The translations under genes were made by a program, and so were the position numbers. Below the pieces are notes generated by a model. That model was not told the origin of the DNA, searched no databases, and saw only the letters and a list, made by a program, of their open reading frames with translations. Positions 32,210 to 43,166 of a stretch of 64,000 bases of DNA are shown piece by piece (position 1 is the stretch's first letter; each line of letters starts with the position of its first letter). Source of the DNA: CAXTSE01 sp964246985 (GTDB lineage: Bacteria > Actinomycetota > Actinomycetes > Actinomycetales > Microbacteriaceae); assembly GCA_964246985.1 (NCBI GenBank), contig CAXTSE010000013.1, positions 1 to 64,000 on the forward strand, read 5' to 3'.

Positions 32210-34036
32210 TCAGTGGACCAGGGACTGGCCCTCGGTGGCCGGTGCTCCCGAGTACATGCCCTCGATGACCGTGCTGAAGTCCTTCAGGATCGGGCCACGC
32301 TTGATGCTCATCTTGGGCGTCAGGTGACCGCTGTCCTCGGTGAACTCGGTCGGCAGGATCACGAATTTGCGGATCGACTCGGCGCGGGACACGCGGGCGT
32401 TCGCCGCGTCCACCGCCTTCTGCACCTCGGCGATGATCGCCGGGTGCTTGGCCGCGTCGTCGAGTGACATCGTCGCGTCGAGCTTCGCGTTGTTGAGCCA
32501 CACCGGCATCATCTCGGAGTCGAGGGTGATGAGGGCCGCGATGAACGGCTTCTGCTCGCCGACGACCACGACCTGTCCGACGAGCGGGTTGGCGCGGATC
32601 GGGTCCTCGAGGAGGGCAGGCGCGACCTTCTTGCCGCCGGCCGTCGCGATGAGCTCCTTCTTGCGTCCGGTGATCTTGAGGTAGCCCTCGGAGTCGAACT
32701 CGCCGATGTCGCCGGTCTTGAACCACTCGCCGTCGAAGGCCTCCGCGGTCTCCTCCGGCTTGTTCCAGTAGCCCTCGAACACGTCGATGCCCTTGACGAG
32801 GATCTCGCCGTCCTCGGCGATCTTGATGCCGACGCCCGGCATGGCCGGTCCGACGGTGCCGATCTTGAACTTGCTCACCAGGTTGACCGACGCGGGGGCG
32901 GTCGTCTCGGTGAGGCCGTAGCCCTCGAGGATGCGCACGTCGAGGCTGCGGAAGAAGTGGCCGAGCCGGGTGCCGAGCGGTGCCGAGCCCGACACGGCGT
33001 ACTTGATGTTGCCGCCCATCGCCGTCTTCAGCTTGCTGTAGACGAGGCGGTCGAACAGCGCGAACTTGATCTTGAGACCGAGCGGCACCGATCCGGCATC
33101 GAGGGCCTTCGAGTGCGCGATCGCGACATCGGCGGCCTGGCGGAAGATCTTGCCCTTGCCCCCGGCCTCCGCCTTCTGCTCGGCCGAGTTGTAGACCTTC
33201 TCGAACACGCGGGGCACAGCGAGGAGGAACGTCGGCTTGAAGCTGCCGAGCGACGGCAGCAGCTGCTTGGTGTCGGCCTGGTGCCCGACCTTGACACCGG
33301 CGGTCACCGAGAGGATCGAGATGAAGCGGGCGAAGACGTGCGCGGTGGTGATGAAGAGAAGCGTGGATGCGCCGGGCGCCACGACCTCCTTCATCGCGAC
33401 CTCGGCGTTGCGGCTGAGCTCGACGAAGTTCGAGTGCGTGAGGATGCAGCCCTTCGGGACGCCCGTCGAGCCGGAGGTGTAGATCAGCGTGGCCAGATCG
33501 GAGCCGACGGCTGCCGAGCGGCGCGTCTCGAGCTCGGCGTCGGTGACGGCGGTGCCGCTCGCCGCCAGCTTGTCGAGGTCGCCGAGTCCGAGCTGCCACA
33601 CCTTCGTCACCTGCGGCACGTCGCCGGCGATCTCGTCGAAGCGCGCGAACTGCTCGCTCGTCTCGACGATGATCGCGGTGGCGCCGGAGTCGGTGAGGTT
33701 GTAGGAGATCTGAGACGGGGCGGAGGTCTCGTAGATCGGCACCAGCACGGCGCCGGCGAACCAGGTCGCGAAGTCGACGAGCGTCCACTCGTAGCGGGTC
33801 TTGCAGATGAACCCGATCTTCTCGCCGGGCTGGATGCCCGCGGCGATGAGGCCCTTGGCCAGCGCGACCACCTGGCGGTGGAACTCGGCGGCTGTGACGT
33901 CGCTCCAGCCGCCGTCGGCGGTGGGAAGCGCGAAGAGCGGCTGATCGGGCGTCTTCGCGACCCGGTCGAGCAGCAGGTCGGTCGTGTTCGCCTGAGGGTC
34001 AGCGGGGACGACGGCGGGTGTGAAGTACTCGTTCAC
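32210..34036 (-). CDS. Long-chain fatty acid-CoA ligase (AMP-forming)
   Basis: 608 residues from the GTG at 34036 (VNEYFTPAVV), with AAAGGAGC 7 nt upstream. The adenylate-forming family core is clear: the P-loop LIYTSGSTGVPKGCIL, then the A5 motif LEGYGLTETTAPASVN, EWFKTGDIGEFDSEGYLKITGRKKE and the final KRGPILKDF with the catalytic Lys region. Length and the KSKALDAG-type linker fit the bacterial FadD15-like subgroup, which activates fatty acids as CoA thioesters. It stands alone, with no beta-oxidation operon near it. Confidence 0.9.
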   Translation of the reverse strand: MNEYFTPAVVPADPQANTTDLLLDRVAKTPDQPLFALPTADGGWSDVTAAEFHRQVVALAKGLIAAGIQPGEKIGFICKTRYEWTLVDFATWFAGAVLVPIYETSAPSQISYNLTDSGATAIIVETSEQFARFDEIAGDVPQVTKVWQLGLGDLDKLAASGTAVTDAELETRRSAAVGSDLATLIYTSGSTGVPKGCILTHSNFVELSRNAEVAMKEVVAPGASTLLFITTAHVFARFISILSVTAGVKVGHQADTKQLLPSLGSFKPTFLLAVPRVFEKVYNSAEQKAEAGGKGKIFRQAADVAIAHSKALDAGSVPLGLKIKFALFDRLVYSKLKTAMGGNIKYAVSGSAPLGTRLGHFFRSLDVRILEGYGLTETTAPASVNLVSKFKIGTVGPAMPGVGIKIAEDGEILVKGIDVFEGYWNKPEETAEAFDGEWFKTGDIGEFDSEGYLKITGRKKELIATAGGKKVAPALLEDPIRANPLVGQVVVVGEQKPFIAALITLDSEMMPVWLNNAKLDATMSLDDAAKHPAIIAEVQKAVDAANARVSRAESIRKFVILPTEFTEDSGHLTPKMSIKRGPILKDFSTVIEGMYSGAPATEGQSLVH

Positions 34037-34095
34037 GGGTAGCTCCTTTGTTACCGGTGGGCGGTGTTGACCATGGTACCGGGTCCACCTCTGCG

Positions 34096-34101
34096 TAGAC
34101 T
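34096..34101 (+). promoter_or_regulatory. Putative -10 box of the glucokinase gene, leaderless
   Basis: TAGACT, 8 nt before the GTG at 34110; no Shine-Dalgarno is seen. Confidence 0.4.
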
Positions 34102-34109
34102 CGTCAGCC

Positions 34110-35063
34110 GTGCATGCCATCGGAATCGATATCGGCGGAACCAAGATCGCGGGAGCCCTCGTCACCGAGACGGGCGAGATCCTGCGGCTCGAGAGGCGTT
34201 CGACGCCGGCTGGCGATTCGGTTGCCATCGTCGACACCGTCGTCGAGGTCGTCAACCTGCTGCGCGACGGGCAGGAGGTCATCGCGGCCGGCGTCGCGGC
34301 CCCCGGCTTCATCGACGCGTCGCAGTCGATCGTCTACTACGCGCCCAACATCAACTTCCGGTCCGAGCCTTTCCGGCAGCACCTCATGGAGCTGCTGCCC
34401 GGCCTCGACATCACCATCGACAACGACGCGAACGCGGCCGGATGGGCGGAGTACCGCTTCGGCGCGGGGCGCGGCTTCGACCACATGACGATGCTGACCA
34501 TCGGCACCGGGGTCGGCGGCGCGCTCGTCACCGACGGCCGCCTCCAGCGCGGCGGCTTTGGAGCGGCCGGAGAGATCGGCCACCTGCGCGTCGTGCCCGG
34601 CGGGCTGCCGTGCGGATGCGGCGCGAAGGGGTGCATCGAGCAGTATGGCTCCGGGCGGGCGCTGCTGCGCTTCGCCAACGACATCGCCGACGTGGGCGGC
34701 ATCGGGCAGAACCTCGCCGACGTCCGCGCCGCATCGGGGGGAGTGCTCGACGGTGTCGCGGTCGGCGCCCTCATCGCCGATCACGATCCGGGTGCGCTGG
34801 CCGCCCTGCGCGAGCTGGGCTCGTGGCTCGGCCAGGCCTGCGCCTCGCTGAGCGCCGTGCTCGACCCGCAGGTGTTCGTCTTCGGGGGAGGGGTGGCCGT
34901 CGCCGGGGATCTGCTGCTCGACCCGATCCGCGAGGCCTACGTCGCGCATCTGCCCGCCCGCGGCTTCCACCCCGAGCCCGAGTTCCGCGTGGCCGAGCTG
35001 GTGAACGATGCAGGGGTCGTGGGTGCCGCCGACCTCGCCCGGCTGCACTCCGCGGTTCGCTAG
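34110..35063 (+). CDS. ROK-family glucokinase
   Basis: 317 residues. ATP-binding motif IGIDIGGTKIAGALV at residues 4-18, catalytic region NDANAAGWAEYRFG, the glycine loop TIGTGVGGALVTDGR, and the ROK zinc-type motif CGCGAKGCIEQYGSGRAL. ROK glucokinases of actinobacteria phosphorylate glucose with ATP and can take part in carbon repression. No DNA-binding domain is present, so it is a kinase and not a ROK repressor. The plsC gene starts 26 bp downstream, and then aroG follows, an order shared with many actinobacteria. Confidence 0.88.
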   Translation: MHAIGIDIGGTKIAGALVTETGEILRLERRSTPAGDSVAIVDTVVEVVNLLRDGQEVIAAGVAAPGFIDASQSIVYYAPNINFRSEPFRQHLMELLPGLDITIDNDANAAGWAEYRFGAGRGFDHMTMLTIGTGVGGALVTDGRLQRGGFGAAGEIGHLRVVPGGLPCGCGAKGCIEQYGSGRALLRFANDIADVGGIGQNLADVRAASGGVLDGVAVGALIADHDPGALAALRELGSWLGQACASLSAVLDPQVFVFGGGVAVAGDLLLDPIREAYVAHLPARGFHPEPEFRVAELVNDAGVVGAADLARLHSAVR

Positions 35064-35088
35064 GCTTGCAGCTCTAGGCGGAGGTCGC

Positions 35089-35868
35089 GTGTTCTATCGC
35101 TTTCTGAAGGCACTGGTCATCGGGCCGTTCGCCATGTCGGTGTTCCGCCCCTGGGTGCGCGGGGCCGAGAACGTGCCGGCCAAGGGCGCCGTGATCTACG
35201 CGAGCAATCACCTCTCGTTCGTCGACAGCGTCTTCCTGCCCATCGTCGTCGACAGGCCGATCAGCTTCCTGGCGAAGAGCGACTACTTCACCGGGACGGG
35301 CATCAAGGGCGCGATCCTGCGATGGTTCTTCCTGGCGATCAACCAGCTGCCGATCGACCGCTCGGGAGGCAAGGCATCGGAGGCCTCGCTGAACTCGGGT
35401 CTCGAGCACCTCGCGGCGGGAGGACAGCTCGGCATCTACCCCGAGGGCACCCGCAGCCCCGACGGCCGCCTCTATCGCGGTCGCACGGGTGTCGCGCGCA
35501 TGATCCTCGAAGCGGGCGTGCCCGTCGTGCCCGTGGCCATGGTCGACACCGAGAAGGTCATGCCGACCGGCACCAAGATCCCCAAGGTGCGCCGGGTCGG
35601 GATCGTGTTCGGGGAGCCCCTCGACTTCTCGCGCTTCGACGGCATGGAGGGCGATCGGTTCGTGCTGCGCTCGATCACCGACGAGATCATGTACGAGCTG
35701 CTGCGCCTCGGCGGGCAGGAGTACGTCGACGTGTACGCCTCGTCGATCAAGCGCGAGAAGAAGGTCAAGGCCGCCAAGCGCGTGAAGGCCCCGAAGGTGT
35801 CGGCGGCCCGCGCCGCCGCCCAGGCCCGCATCGCCGCGCGTCCGGCGAGCACCACCGTCATCGACTGA
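35089..35868 (+). CDS. plsC: 1-acyl-sn-glycerol-3-phosphate acyltransferase
   Basis: 259 residues from the GTG at 35089, with GGCGGAGG 5 nt upstream. The four acyltransferase blocks are present: ASNHLSFVDSVFLP (H(x)4D), the KSDYF and INQLPIDR segment, YPEGTRSPDGRLYRGRTG and the VPVVPVAMVDT segment. The basic C-terminus (KREKKVKAAKRVKAPK) may bind membranes or acidic lipids. It adds the second acyl chain in phospholipid synthesis, at the inner membrane face. Confidence 0.9.
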   Translation: MFYRFLKALVIGPFAMSVFRPWVRGAENVPAKGAVIYASNHLSFVDSVFLPIVVDRPISFLAKSDYFTGTGIKGAILRWFFLAINQLPIDRSGGKASEASLNSGLEHLAAGGQLGIYPEGTRSPDGRLYRGRTGVARMILEAGVPVVPVAMVDTEKVMPTGTKIPKVRRVGIVFGEPLDFSRFDGMEGDRFVLRSITDEIMYELLRLGGQEYVDVYASSIKREKKVKAAKRVKAPKVSAARAAAQARIAARPASTTVID

Positions 35869-35912
35869 TCCGGGCGGCCGCGGCCGTGACAGCAGGGGTC
35901 TCGGCGCGCCGA

Positions 35913-35918
35913 TAGGCT
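35913..35918 (+). promoter_or_regulatory. Putative -10 box of the DAHP synthase gene
   Basis: TAGGCT about 45 nt before the GTG at 35964. The leader ends with AGAAGGAACCCC before the start codon. Confidence 0.35.
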
Positions 35919-35963
35919 GAACGGCTGGGGCACTCCGCCCCGCACCTCAGCAGAAGGAACCCC

Positions 35964-37340
35964 GTGGTAGACCCGTCAGAGACCATCGTGCAGGCAGATC
36001 CCGCAGTGATCGCCGGTCTCGACTACTGGCGCGAACTGCCCATCAAGCAGCAGCCGGTCTGGCCGGATGCCGAGGCCGTCGCTGCCGCATCCGCCGAGAT
36101 CGCGACCCTCCCGCCGCTCGTCTTCGCGGGCGAGGTCGACATCCTGCGCGACCGCCTCGCTCGCGCGGCGCGCGGCGAGTCGTTCCTGCTGCAGGGCGGC
36201 GACTGCGCCGAGACCTTCGCCGGTGCCACAGCCGAGCAGATCCGCAACCGCGTCAAGACGCTGCTGCAGATGGCCGTCGTGCTCACCTACGGCGCGTCGA
36301 TGCCCGTCGTCAAGATGGGGCGGATGGCGGGGCAGTTCGCGAAGCCGCGGTCCAGCGAGTCCGAGACCCAGGGCGACATCACCCTGCCGGCCTACCGCGG
36401 CGACATCGTCAACGGCTACCCGTTCACGCCCGAGTCGCGCGCCGCCGACCCCCGCCGCCTCGTGCAGGGGTACCACACGGCCGCGTCGACCCTGAACCTC
36501 ATCCGCGCGTTCACGCAGGGCGGCTTCGCCGACCTCCGCCAGGTGCACAGCTGGAATCAGGGGTTCGCCCGCAACCCCGCGAACCAGCGGTACGAGGGTC
36601 TCGCCAGCGAGATCGACCGTGCCATCAAGTTCATGGATGCCGCCGGCGCCGACTTCGATGAGCTGAAGCGCGTGGAGTTCTACACCAGCCACGAGGGTCT
36701 GCTCATGGACTACGAGCGGCCGATGACCCGCATCGACTCGCGCAATGGCACGCCCGTGAACACGAGCGCGCACTTCCTCTGGATCGGCGAGCGCACCCGC
36801 GACCTCGACGGCGCCCACGTCGACTACTTCTCCCGCATCCGCAACCCCATCGGGGTCAAGGTGGGCCCGACCGCCACCGTCGACGACCTCGAGCGGCTCA
36901 TCGACAAGCTCGATCCCGACCGCGAGCCCGGCCGCCTGACGTTCATCACGCGCATGGGCGCCGGCAGGATCCGCGACACCCTTCCGCCGCTGCTCGAGGG
37001 CATCAAGGCCTTCGACGCGCTTCCGCTGTGGGTCACCGACCCCATGCACGGCAACGGGCTCACCACGCCGCTCGGCTACAAGACGCGTCGCTTCGACGAC
37101 GTCGTCGACGAGGTGCAGGGGTTCTTCGAGGCCCACCGCGACGCGGGCACGCACCCCGGCGGCATCCACGTCGAGCTCACGGGCGACGACGTCACCGAGT
37201 GCCTCGGCGGCTCGGAGCACATCGACGAGGCGACGCTGGCGACGAAGTACGAGTCGCTCTGCGACCCGCGGCTGAACCACATGCAGTCGCTCGAGCTGGC
37301 GTTCCTGGTGGCCGAGGAGCTCGCAGCCGCGAAGCGGTAA
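35964..37340 (+). CDS. aroG: Class II 3-deoxy-7-phosphoheptulonate synthase
   Basis: 458 residues, the usual length of plant-like class II enzymes. Diagnostic segments are the GGDCAETFAG metal-site Cys near residue 80, VKMGRMAGQFAKPRSSE, NLIRAFTQGGFADLRQVHSWN, SAHFLWIGERTRDLDGAH, and WVTDPMHGNG. The enzyme condenses PEP and erythrose-4-phosphate to start the shikimate pathway. In mycobacteria this aroG (Rv2178c) sits next to pknL (Rv2176); the same is seen here, with the kinase on the other strand. Confidence 0.93.
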   Translation: MVDPSETIVQADPAVIAGLDYWRELPIKQQPVWPDAEAVAAASAEIATLPPLVFAGEVDILRDRLARAARGESFLLQGGDCAETFAGATAEQIRNRVKTLLQMAVVLTYGASMPVVKMGRMAGQFAKPRSSESETQGDITLPAYRGDIVNGYPFTPESRAADPRRLVQGYHTAASTLNLIRAFTQGGFADLRQVHSWNQGFARNPANQRYEGLASEIDRAIKFMDAAGADFDELKRVEFYTSHEGLLMDYERPMTRIDSRNGTPVNTSAHFLWIGERTRDLDGAHVDYFSRIRNPIGVKVGPTATVDDLERLIDKLDPDREPGRLTFITRMGAGRIRDTLPPLLEGIKAFDALPLWVTDPMHGNGLTTPLGYKTRRFDDVVDEVQGFFEAHRDAGTHPGGIHVELTGDDVTECLGGSEHIDEATLATKYESLCDPRLNHMQSLELAFLVAEELAAAKR

Positions 37341-37346
37341 CTGCGC

Positions 37347-39320
<1,974 letters not shown>

Positions 39321-39403
39321 GCTGTCGAGTGTAGGCAGGGCGTCCTGATAGACGGGTTGCGACGCGGTACGTCACCGGTCCGTTATGCGGATGCGCCCGC
39401 CGG

Positions 39404-40726
39404 TCAGCGCAGCTGCGCGAGCCAGGCGGTGGCCGACTTCTCCCACTTGGCGTAGGCGTCCGGATAGGCCGAGATCTGCACCTTCTGGGCCGCCTGCGTC
39501 AGCGGCATCGACTGCCACCCGGCGATGTCGAGGAGGCCGCGCGTGACGCCGCGATTGGGGTTGCTCGGGCCGCCGAAGAAGAGGCGCGTGGCGTGCGACG
39601 CGTTGGTCAGCTGGGTCGGCGTGCCCCATCCGGCACTCGGGCGCTGCTGGAACAGGCCGAGGGAGTCGCGGTCGCCGTAGTTGATGTTCCGGAGGCTCGA
39701 CTCCTGCATGGCGGTGGCCAAGGCGATGACGATCCCGCGGTCCGAGACGCCGAGCTCGCGCCCGATCTGGATGATGATCCGCGCGTTGGCCGCCATCTCG
39801 TCCGTGAGCTGCGTGACCGAGCTGCCGTCCTGCGCGACCGTGACGCCGGGGGTGCCGGGGATCACGATCTTGGAGCCGGCGTAGATGATGCTGGTGGCGC
39901 TCAGGGCGTTGGCCGACAGGATCGCCGGCACGGGGACGGCGAACCGCTGCGAGATCGAGGTGACGGTGTCGCCGCGCTTGATCATGTAGGTCGCGGCGGG
40001 CGCGGGAGCGCTCACGACGGGGGTCGACACGGGGTCGCGCGACTCGTCGACCGGCGTGACGCTCGAGACCGGGGTGACGGCGGCGGCGGCGGTGCCGGGG
40101 ATCGCGATCGCCTGACCGGGGTAGATGATGCTCGAGGCGACCAGGCCGTTGGCCGCGAGCAGATTGCGGGTCGAGACGCCGTGACGTGCGGCGATGCCGC
40201 TGATCGTGTCGCCCTTGACGATGGTGTACCGCCCGGCGGCCTGCGGCGCGACCGGTGCCGGGGCGGGCGCAGGTGCGGCGGCAGTCGGAGCGGCCGTGCC
40301 GATCCTGAGCACCTGGCCGGGGAAGATCAACGACTTCCAGCCGAGGCCGTTGAGGGCGAGGACGGATGCGGTGGAGACCCCGAAGCGCTGGGCGATCGCC
40401 GCGACGGTGTCGCCCGAACGCACGGTGTAGCTGCTGGGAGCCGCGGCCACGGCGGCGGCGCGCACGGCATCCGCCTGGGCGGCCGCGACGGTCGCCGCGG
40501 CAGCCTTCTCCGCGACGAGCTGCTTGAGCGTGGAGCCCTGGTTGGCCTTCGGGTCGACGGGCCGCTTGGGCGTCGCCGAGACCGACTCGAGGGGCCCGGT
40601 CAGGTTGAAGCTGACGGTCATGGCGCCCGCGAGGACGATCGGCATCGTGGCCATCACGCCCTTGCCGAGGCCGCGCCGCGGCGACTGCTGTCGCGTGACG
40701 TCCCCCGATTCGCGTAGATCGGTCAT
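39404..40726 (-). CDS. LysM-repeat protein with a C-terminal lysozyme-like domain
   Basis: 440 residues from the ATG at 40726, with GAGAGG 8 nt upstream. An N-terminal basic segment and one hydrophobic stretch (MATMPIVLAGAMTVSFNLT) form a signal or anchor. Three LysM repeats follow (SSYTVRSGDTVAAIAQRFGV, AGRYTIVKGDTISGIAARHGV, ATYMIKRGDTVTSISQRFAV), then a domain with ALATAMQESSLRNINYGDRDSLGLFQQRPS, where the Glu is the likely catalytic residue of a transglycosylase-like fold. It should bind and may cut peptidoglycan outside the cell. It sits between the PASTA kinase and Rv2175c-like genes. Confidence 0.85.
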   Translation of the reverse strand: MTDLRESGDVTRQQSPRRGLGKGVMATMPIVLAGAMTVSFNLTGPLESVSATPKRPVDPKANQGSTLKQLVAEKAAAATVAAAQADAVRAAAVAAAPSSYTVRSGDTVAAIAQRFGVSTASVLALNGLGWKSLIFPGQVLRIGTAAPTAAAPAPAPAPVAPQAAGRYTIVKGDTISGIAARHGVSTRNLLAANGLVASSIIYPGQAIAIPGTAAAAVTPVSSVTPVDESRDPVSTPVVSAPAPAATYMIKRGDTVTSISQRFAVPVPAILSANALSATSIIYAGSKIVIPGTPGVTVAQDGSSVTQLTDEMAANARIIIQIGRELGVSDRGIVIALATAMQESSLRNINYGDRDSLGLFQQRPSAGWGTPTQLTNASHATRLFFGGPSNPNRGVTRGLLDIAGWQSMPLTQAAQKVQISAYPDAYAKWEKSATAWLAQLR

Positions 40727-40901
40727 GACACGTGCCTCTCTCCCCGCCCCCAGGAACTCGTCGTGCATCGGTGCGTATCCGCTCAACGCTGACACAGAAG
40801 TACCCGCGAGTCAATCAGAGTGACCAGTGTGACTCGAGTTCACACGTTCGAAACATTCGTATCCTGTGTGGCCGAGGCAGCGGACGTGGCACGCTTGTCG
40901 G

Positions 40902-41243
40902 GTGAGCTCGAATCCCGCACCGCAGTGGCTGACCATCCCCGAACTCGTCGACGTGCTCGGGATCACCCAGAGCAAGGTGCGCCGGCTCATCGAGGACCGG
41001 GCGCTGCTGTCGGCGCGAGTCGACGGCGTCCAGAAGGTGCCCGCCGACTTCATCGTCGACGGGGAGCCGCTGAGCGAGCTGCGCGGCACGCTCATCGTGC
41101 TGGGGGATGCGGGCTTCGACGACGACGAGGCGATGCACTGGCTGCTCACCGATGAGGACAGCCTCGGCACGACGCCGATCGCCGCGTTGCGTGCTCACCG
41201 CAAGGCCGAAGTCCGACGCGTCGCCCAGGCCCTCGGGTTCTGA
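40902..41243 (+). CDS. Rv2175c-like DNA-binding protein
   Basis: 113 residues from the GTG at 40902. The N-terminal winged-helix unit (WLTIPELVDVLGITQSKVRRLIEDRALLSAR) is followed by a C-terminal region with LRGTLIVLGDAGFDDDEAMHWLLTDEDSLGTTPIAALR, matching mycobacterial Rv2175c. In Mycobacterium this small DNA-binding protein is a PknL substrate whose DNA binding is switched off by phosphorylation of an N-terminal Thr. The neighbouring kinase gene makes the same relation likely here. CACGCT lies 6 nt before the start, a weak leaderless -10. Confidence 0.88.
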   Translation: MSSNPAPQWLTIPELVDVLGITQSKVRRLIEDRALLSARVDGVQKVPADFIVDGEPLSELRGTLIVLGDAGFDDDEAMHWLLTDEDSLGTTPIAALRAHRKAEVRRVAQALGF

Positions 41244-41328
41244 GTTTTCTGTCGCGCCGCCGCCTCTGCGGCGTGACTGCGCTTCCGCGGTGACGAGCGC
41301 GGTCGCCACCGCCCGCGGCCCCAGCGAG

Positions 41329-42450
41329 CTACGCCGTGCGGCGGGTGACGGCCTCGGCCAGGGTCGCGAGCTCCTCGCGAGCCGAGCGGGCCAGCGGCGC
41401 CTCCGCCAGGGCGGCACTCGCCACCGACACGTTGCGGGCGATGATTCGCTCCACCTGGTCGACGGCTCCGCTGTCGCGGACCGACGCCTGCAGCATCGCG
41501 ATCTGACCCGGCTCCAGGTCGGGGTCGCCCAGCAGCTCGTCGACGAGCCGGGTCGCCGACGCCGGCAGCTTCTGCCGGGCGAGCGCGATCAGCACCGTGC
41601 GCTTGCCCTCGCGCAGGTCGTCGCCCGCGGGCTTGCCAGTGACGGCGGGGTCGCCGAACACGCCGAGCAGGTCGTCTCGCAACTGGAATGCGACACCGAG
41701 GGGGAGGCCGAACTCGCGCAGCGCCGTGAGCTGGGGCAGGGACGCACCGGCGAGGGCGGCTCCGAGAGCAAGGGGAGCCTCGACGCTGTACTTCGCCGAC
41801 TTGTAGACGATGACGCGGTGCGCACGGCTGAGGACCTCGGCCTCGGGGCGCCCGCGCCAGGAGTGCTCCTCCAGCATGTCGAGGTACTGGCCGATGGTGA
41901 CCTCGGTGCGCATCCGCGTGAACTCCGCGCGTGCGGCGGATGCGGCGGCCGCATCGCCCCCCTGCGCGAGCCCGCGCTCGAACAGCTCGTCGCTCCAGCC
42001 GAGCAGCAGGTCGCCGAGCAGCAGCGCCGATGCGGTGCCGTAGCCGGCCGCGGAGCCGCTCCAGCCGCGCTCGGCGTGCAGGGCCTCGAATCGCCGGTGC
42101 ACACTGGGCTTGCCGCGCCGCAGGTCGGAGTTGTCCATGATGTCGTCGTGCACGAGGGCGGCCGCGTGGAAGATCTCGAGCGACGACGCGACCGAGACCA
42201 CCGCATCCAGGGCCCCGGAGTCTGCGTGATCGGCCGCGAGATCGAAGGCGTCGCCGAGCCCGGCGATCGACTGCCAGCCCCAGTAGCAGAATCGTGCCCG
42301 GAAGCGCTTGCCACCCGCGAGCAGATCACGGGCGCCTGCGTCGATGACATCCAGCTCGGGGGAGATGTCGAGCAGGGCCGTGGCCTGCTCCGACAAGAAC
42401 CCGTCGAGTCGAGCTTGGACCAGGTCCACTAACCGCGTACTCCCAGCCAC
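41329..42450 (-). CDS. Polyprenyl synthetase (trans-prenyltransferase)
   Basis: 373 residues from the GTG at 42450. The first Asp-rich motif is HDDIMDNSDLRRGKPSVH (DDxxD) and the second is AFQLRDDLLGVFGDPAVTGK, with GDDLREGKRTVL after it. It condenses isopentenyl diphosphate with allylic diphosphates to geranylgeranyl or longer chains. In mycobacteria the same neighbourhood holds idsA2, and the order kinase, Rv2175c-like gene, prenyl synthase is kept here. TAGGCT lies 6 nt before the start, suggesting a leaderless mRNA. Confidence 0.9.
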   Translation of the reverse strand: MAGSTRLVDLVQARLDGFLSEQATALLDISPELDVIDAGARDLLAGGKRFRARFCYWGWQSIAGLGDAFDLAADHADSGALDAVVSVASSLEIFHAAALVHDDIMDNSDLRRGKPSVHRRFEALHAERGWSGSAAGYGTASALLLGDLLLGWSDELFERGLAQGGDAAAASAARAEFTRMRTEVTIGQYLDMLEEHSWRGRPEAEVLSRAHRVIVYKSAKYSVEAPLALGAALAGASLPQLTALREFGLPLGVAFQLRDDLLGVFGDPAVTGKPAGDDLREGKRTVLIALARQKLPASATRLVDELLGDPDLEPGQIAMLQASVRDSGAVDQVERIIARNVSVASAALAEAPLARSAREELATLAEAVTRRTA

Positions 42451-42456
42451 GCGCCT

Positions 42457-42462
42457 AGCCTA
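42457..42462 (-). promoter_or_regulatory. Putative -10 box of the prenyl synthase gene, leaderless
   Basis: TAGGCT on the minus strand, 6 nt before the GTG at 42450. Confidence 0.45.
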
Positions 42463-42570
42463 GCCACGGGAGGCGGGCCTACAATGTTGAGTCATCACCC
42501 AGTCGGGCGGCAGTGCGCCTGACGCCGCCCGTTGGGCACCGCGCCCGCCAGGGCACCAAGGAGACCTGAG

Positions 42571-42951
42571 ATGCCGCTTTCAGACGAGGAGCAGCGACTC
42601 CTCGAAGAGATGGAGCGCAGCCTCTACCACAACGACGCCGACGACGTCGCGACGGTCGGAGGGGCCCGCAACCGGCCCAACTACACGGCCATCGTGCTCG
42701 GCGTCGTGGCCGGGGTGGTCGGCTTGGCGCTGCTGATCGTGGGTGTGTCGTTCCGTCAGCCCGCCGTCGGACTCATCGGCTTCGCGGTGATGTTCGTGGG
42801 AGCTCTGCTGGCGATCGCGCCGCCCCGTCGCCTGTCGGTCGACCGTGCCGACGCGCCCGGAACCAAGCCCGGCGCTCCGCGCAAGCGCGCGAGCTTCATG
42901 GACTCTCTCAACGACAGGTGGGAGCGCCGCTCCGACGGCGACGAGCGCTAG
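42571..42951 (+). CDS. DUF3040 membrane protein
   Basis: 126 residues from the ATG at 42571, with AAGGAGA 9 nt upstream. The N-terminal motif MPLSDEEQRLLEEMERSLYHND is the DUF3040 signature. Two membrane helices follow (AIVLGVVAGVVGLALLIVGV and VGLIGFAVMFVGALLAIA), then a basic tail. The function is unknown. The gene lies just upstream of mraZ in many actinobacteria, including Rv2169c in Mycobacterium, and a strong terminator separates it from mraZ here. Confidence 0.88.
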   Translation: MPLSDEEQRLLEEMERSLYHNDADDVATVGGARNRPNYTAIVLGVVAGVVGLALLIVGVSFRQPAVGLIGFAVMFVGALLAIAPPRRLSVDRADAPGTKPGAPRKRASFMDSLNDRWERRSDGDER

Positions 42952-42962
42952 CTCGCAGCTCC

Positions 42963-42978
42963 CTCCACCTTCCTCCAC
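42963..42978 (-). promoter_or_regulatory. Inverted MraZ-box pair (array A)
   Basis: Two CTCCAC hexamers (42963-42968 and 42973-42978), the reverse complement of GTGGAG, spaced exactly 10 bp apart. They overlap the upstream side of the terminator. Confidence 0.45.
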
Positions 42979-42982
42979 TTTC

Positions 42983-43011
42983 GGGGCCGACCTTCGGGTC
43001 GGCCCCTTTTT
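42983..43011 (+). terminator. Rho-independent terminator after the DUF3040 gene
   Basis: GGGGCCGACC (42983-42992), a TTCG tetraloop and GGTCGGCCCC (42997-43006) form a perfect 10-bp stem, followed by TTTTT (43007-43011). It isolates the mraZ promoter from upstream transcription. Confidence 0.92.
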
Positions 43012-43086
43012 CGTGCGGTCTGACGCGACGGGACGGGGTCTCGATACGGCGCGGCGCGCCTCCTCGACCTGCCTTCTCCGCACTCG

Positions 43087-43102
43087 CTCCACTTTGCTCC
43101 AC
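43087..43102 (-). promoter_or_regulatory. Inverted MraZ-box pair (array B)
   Basis: Two CTCCAC hexamers (43087-43092 and 43097-43102), 10 bp apart, in inverse orientation to the main array and about 70 bp upstream of it. Confidence 0.5.
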
Positions 43103-43166
43103 CAGACATTTGCTGCCAGTGAGCGCTGTGTGCCGCGATCTGGGGGTGAATTGTGACGGAATCTCC

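Noticed and set aside
41244..41328. Possible terminator between the Rv2175c-like and prenyl synthase genes
   Set aside because: A short CGCCGC/GCGGCG stem is seen but no T-run, and such stems are frequent by chance at this GC content.
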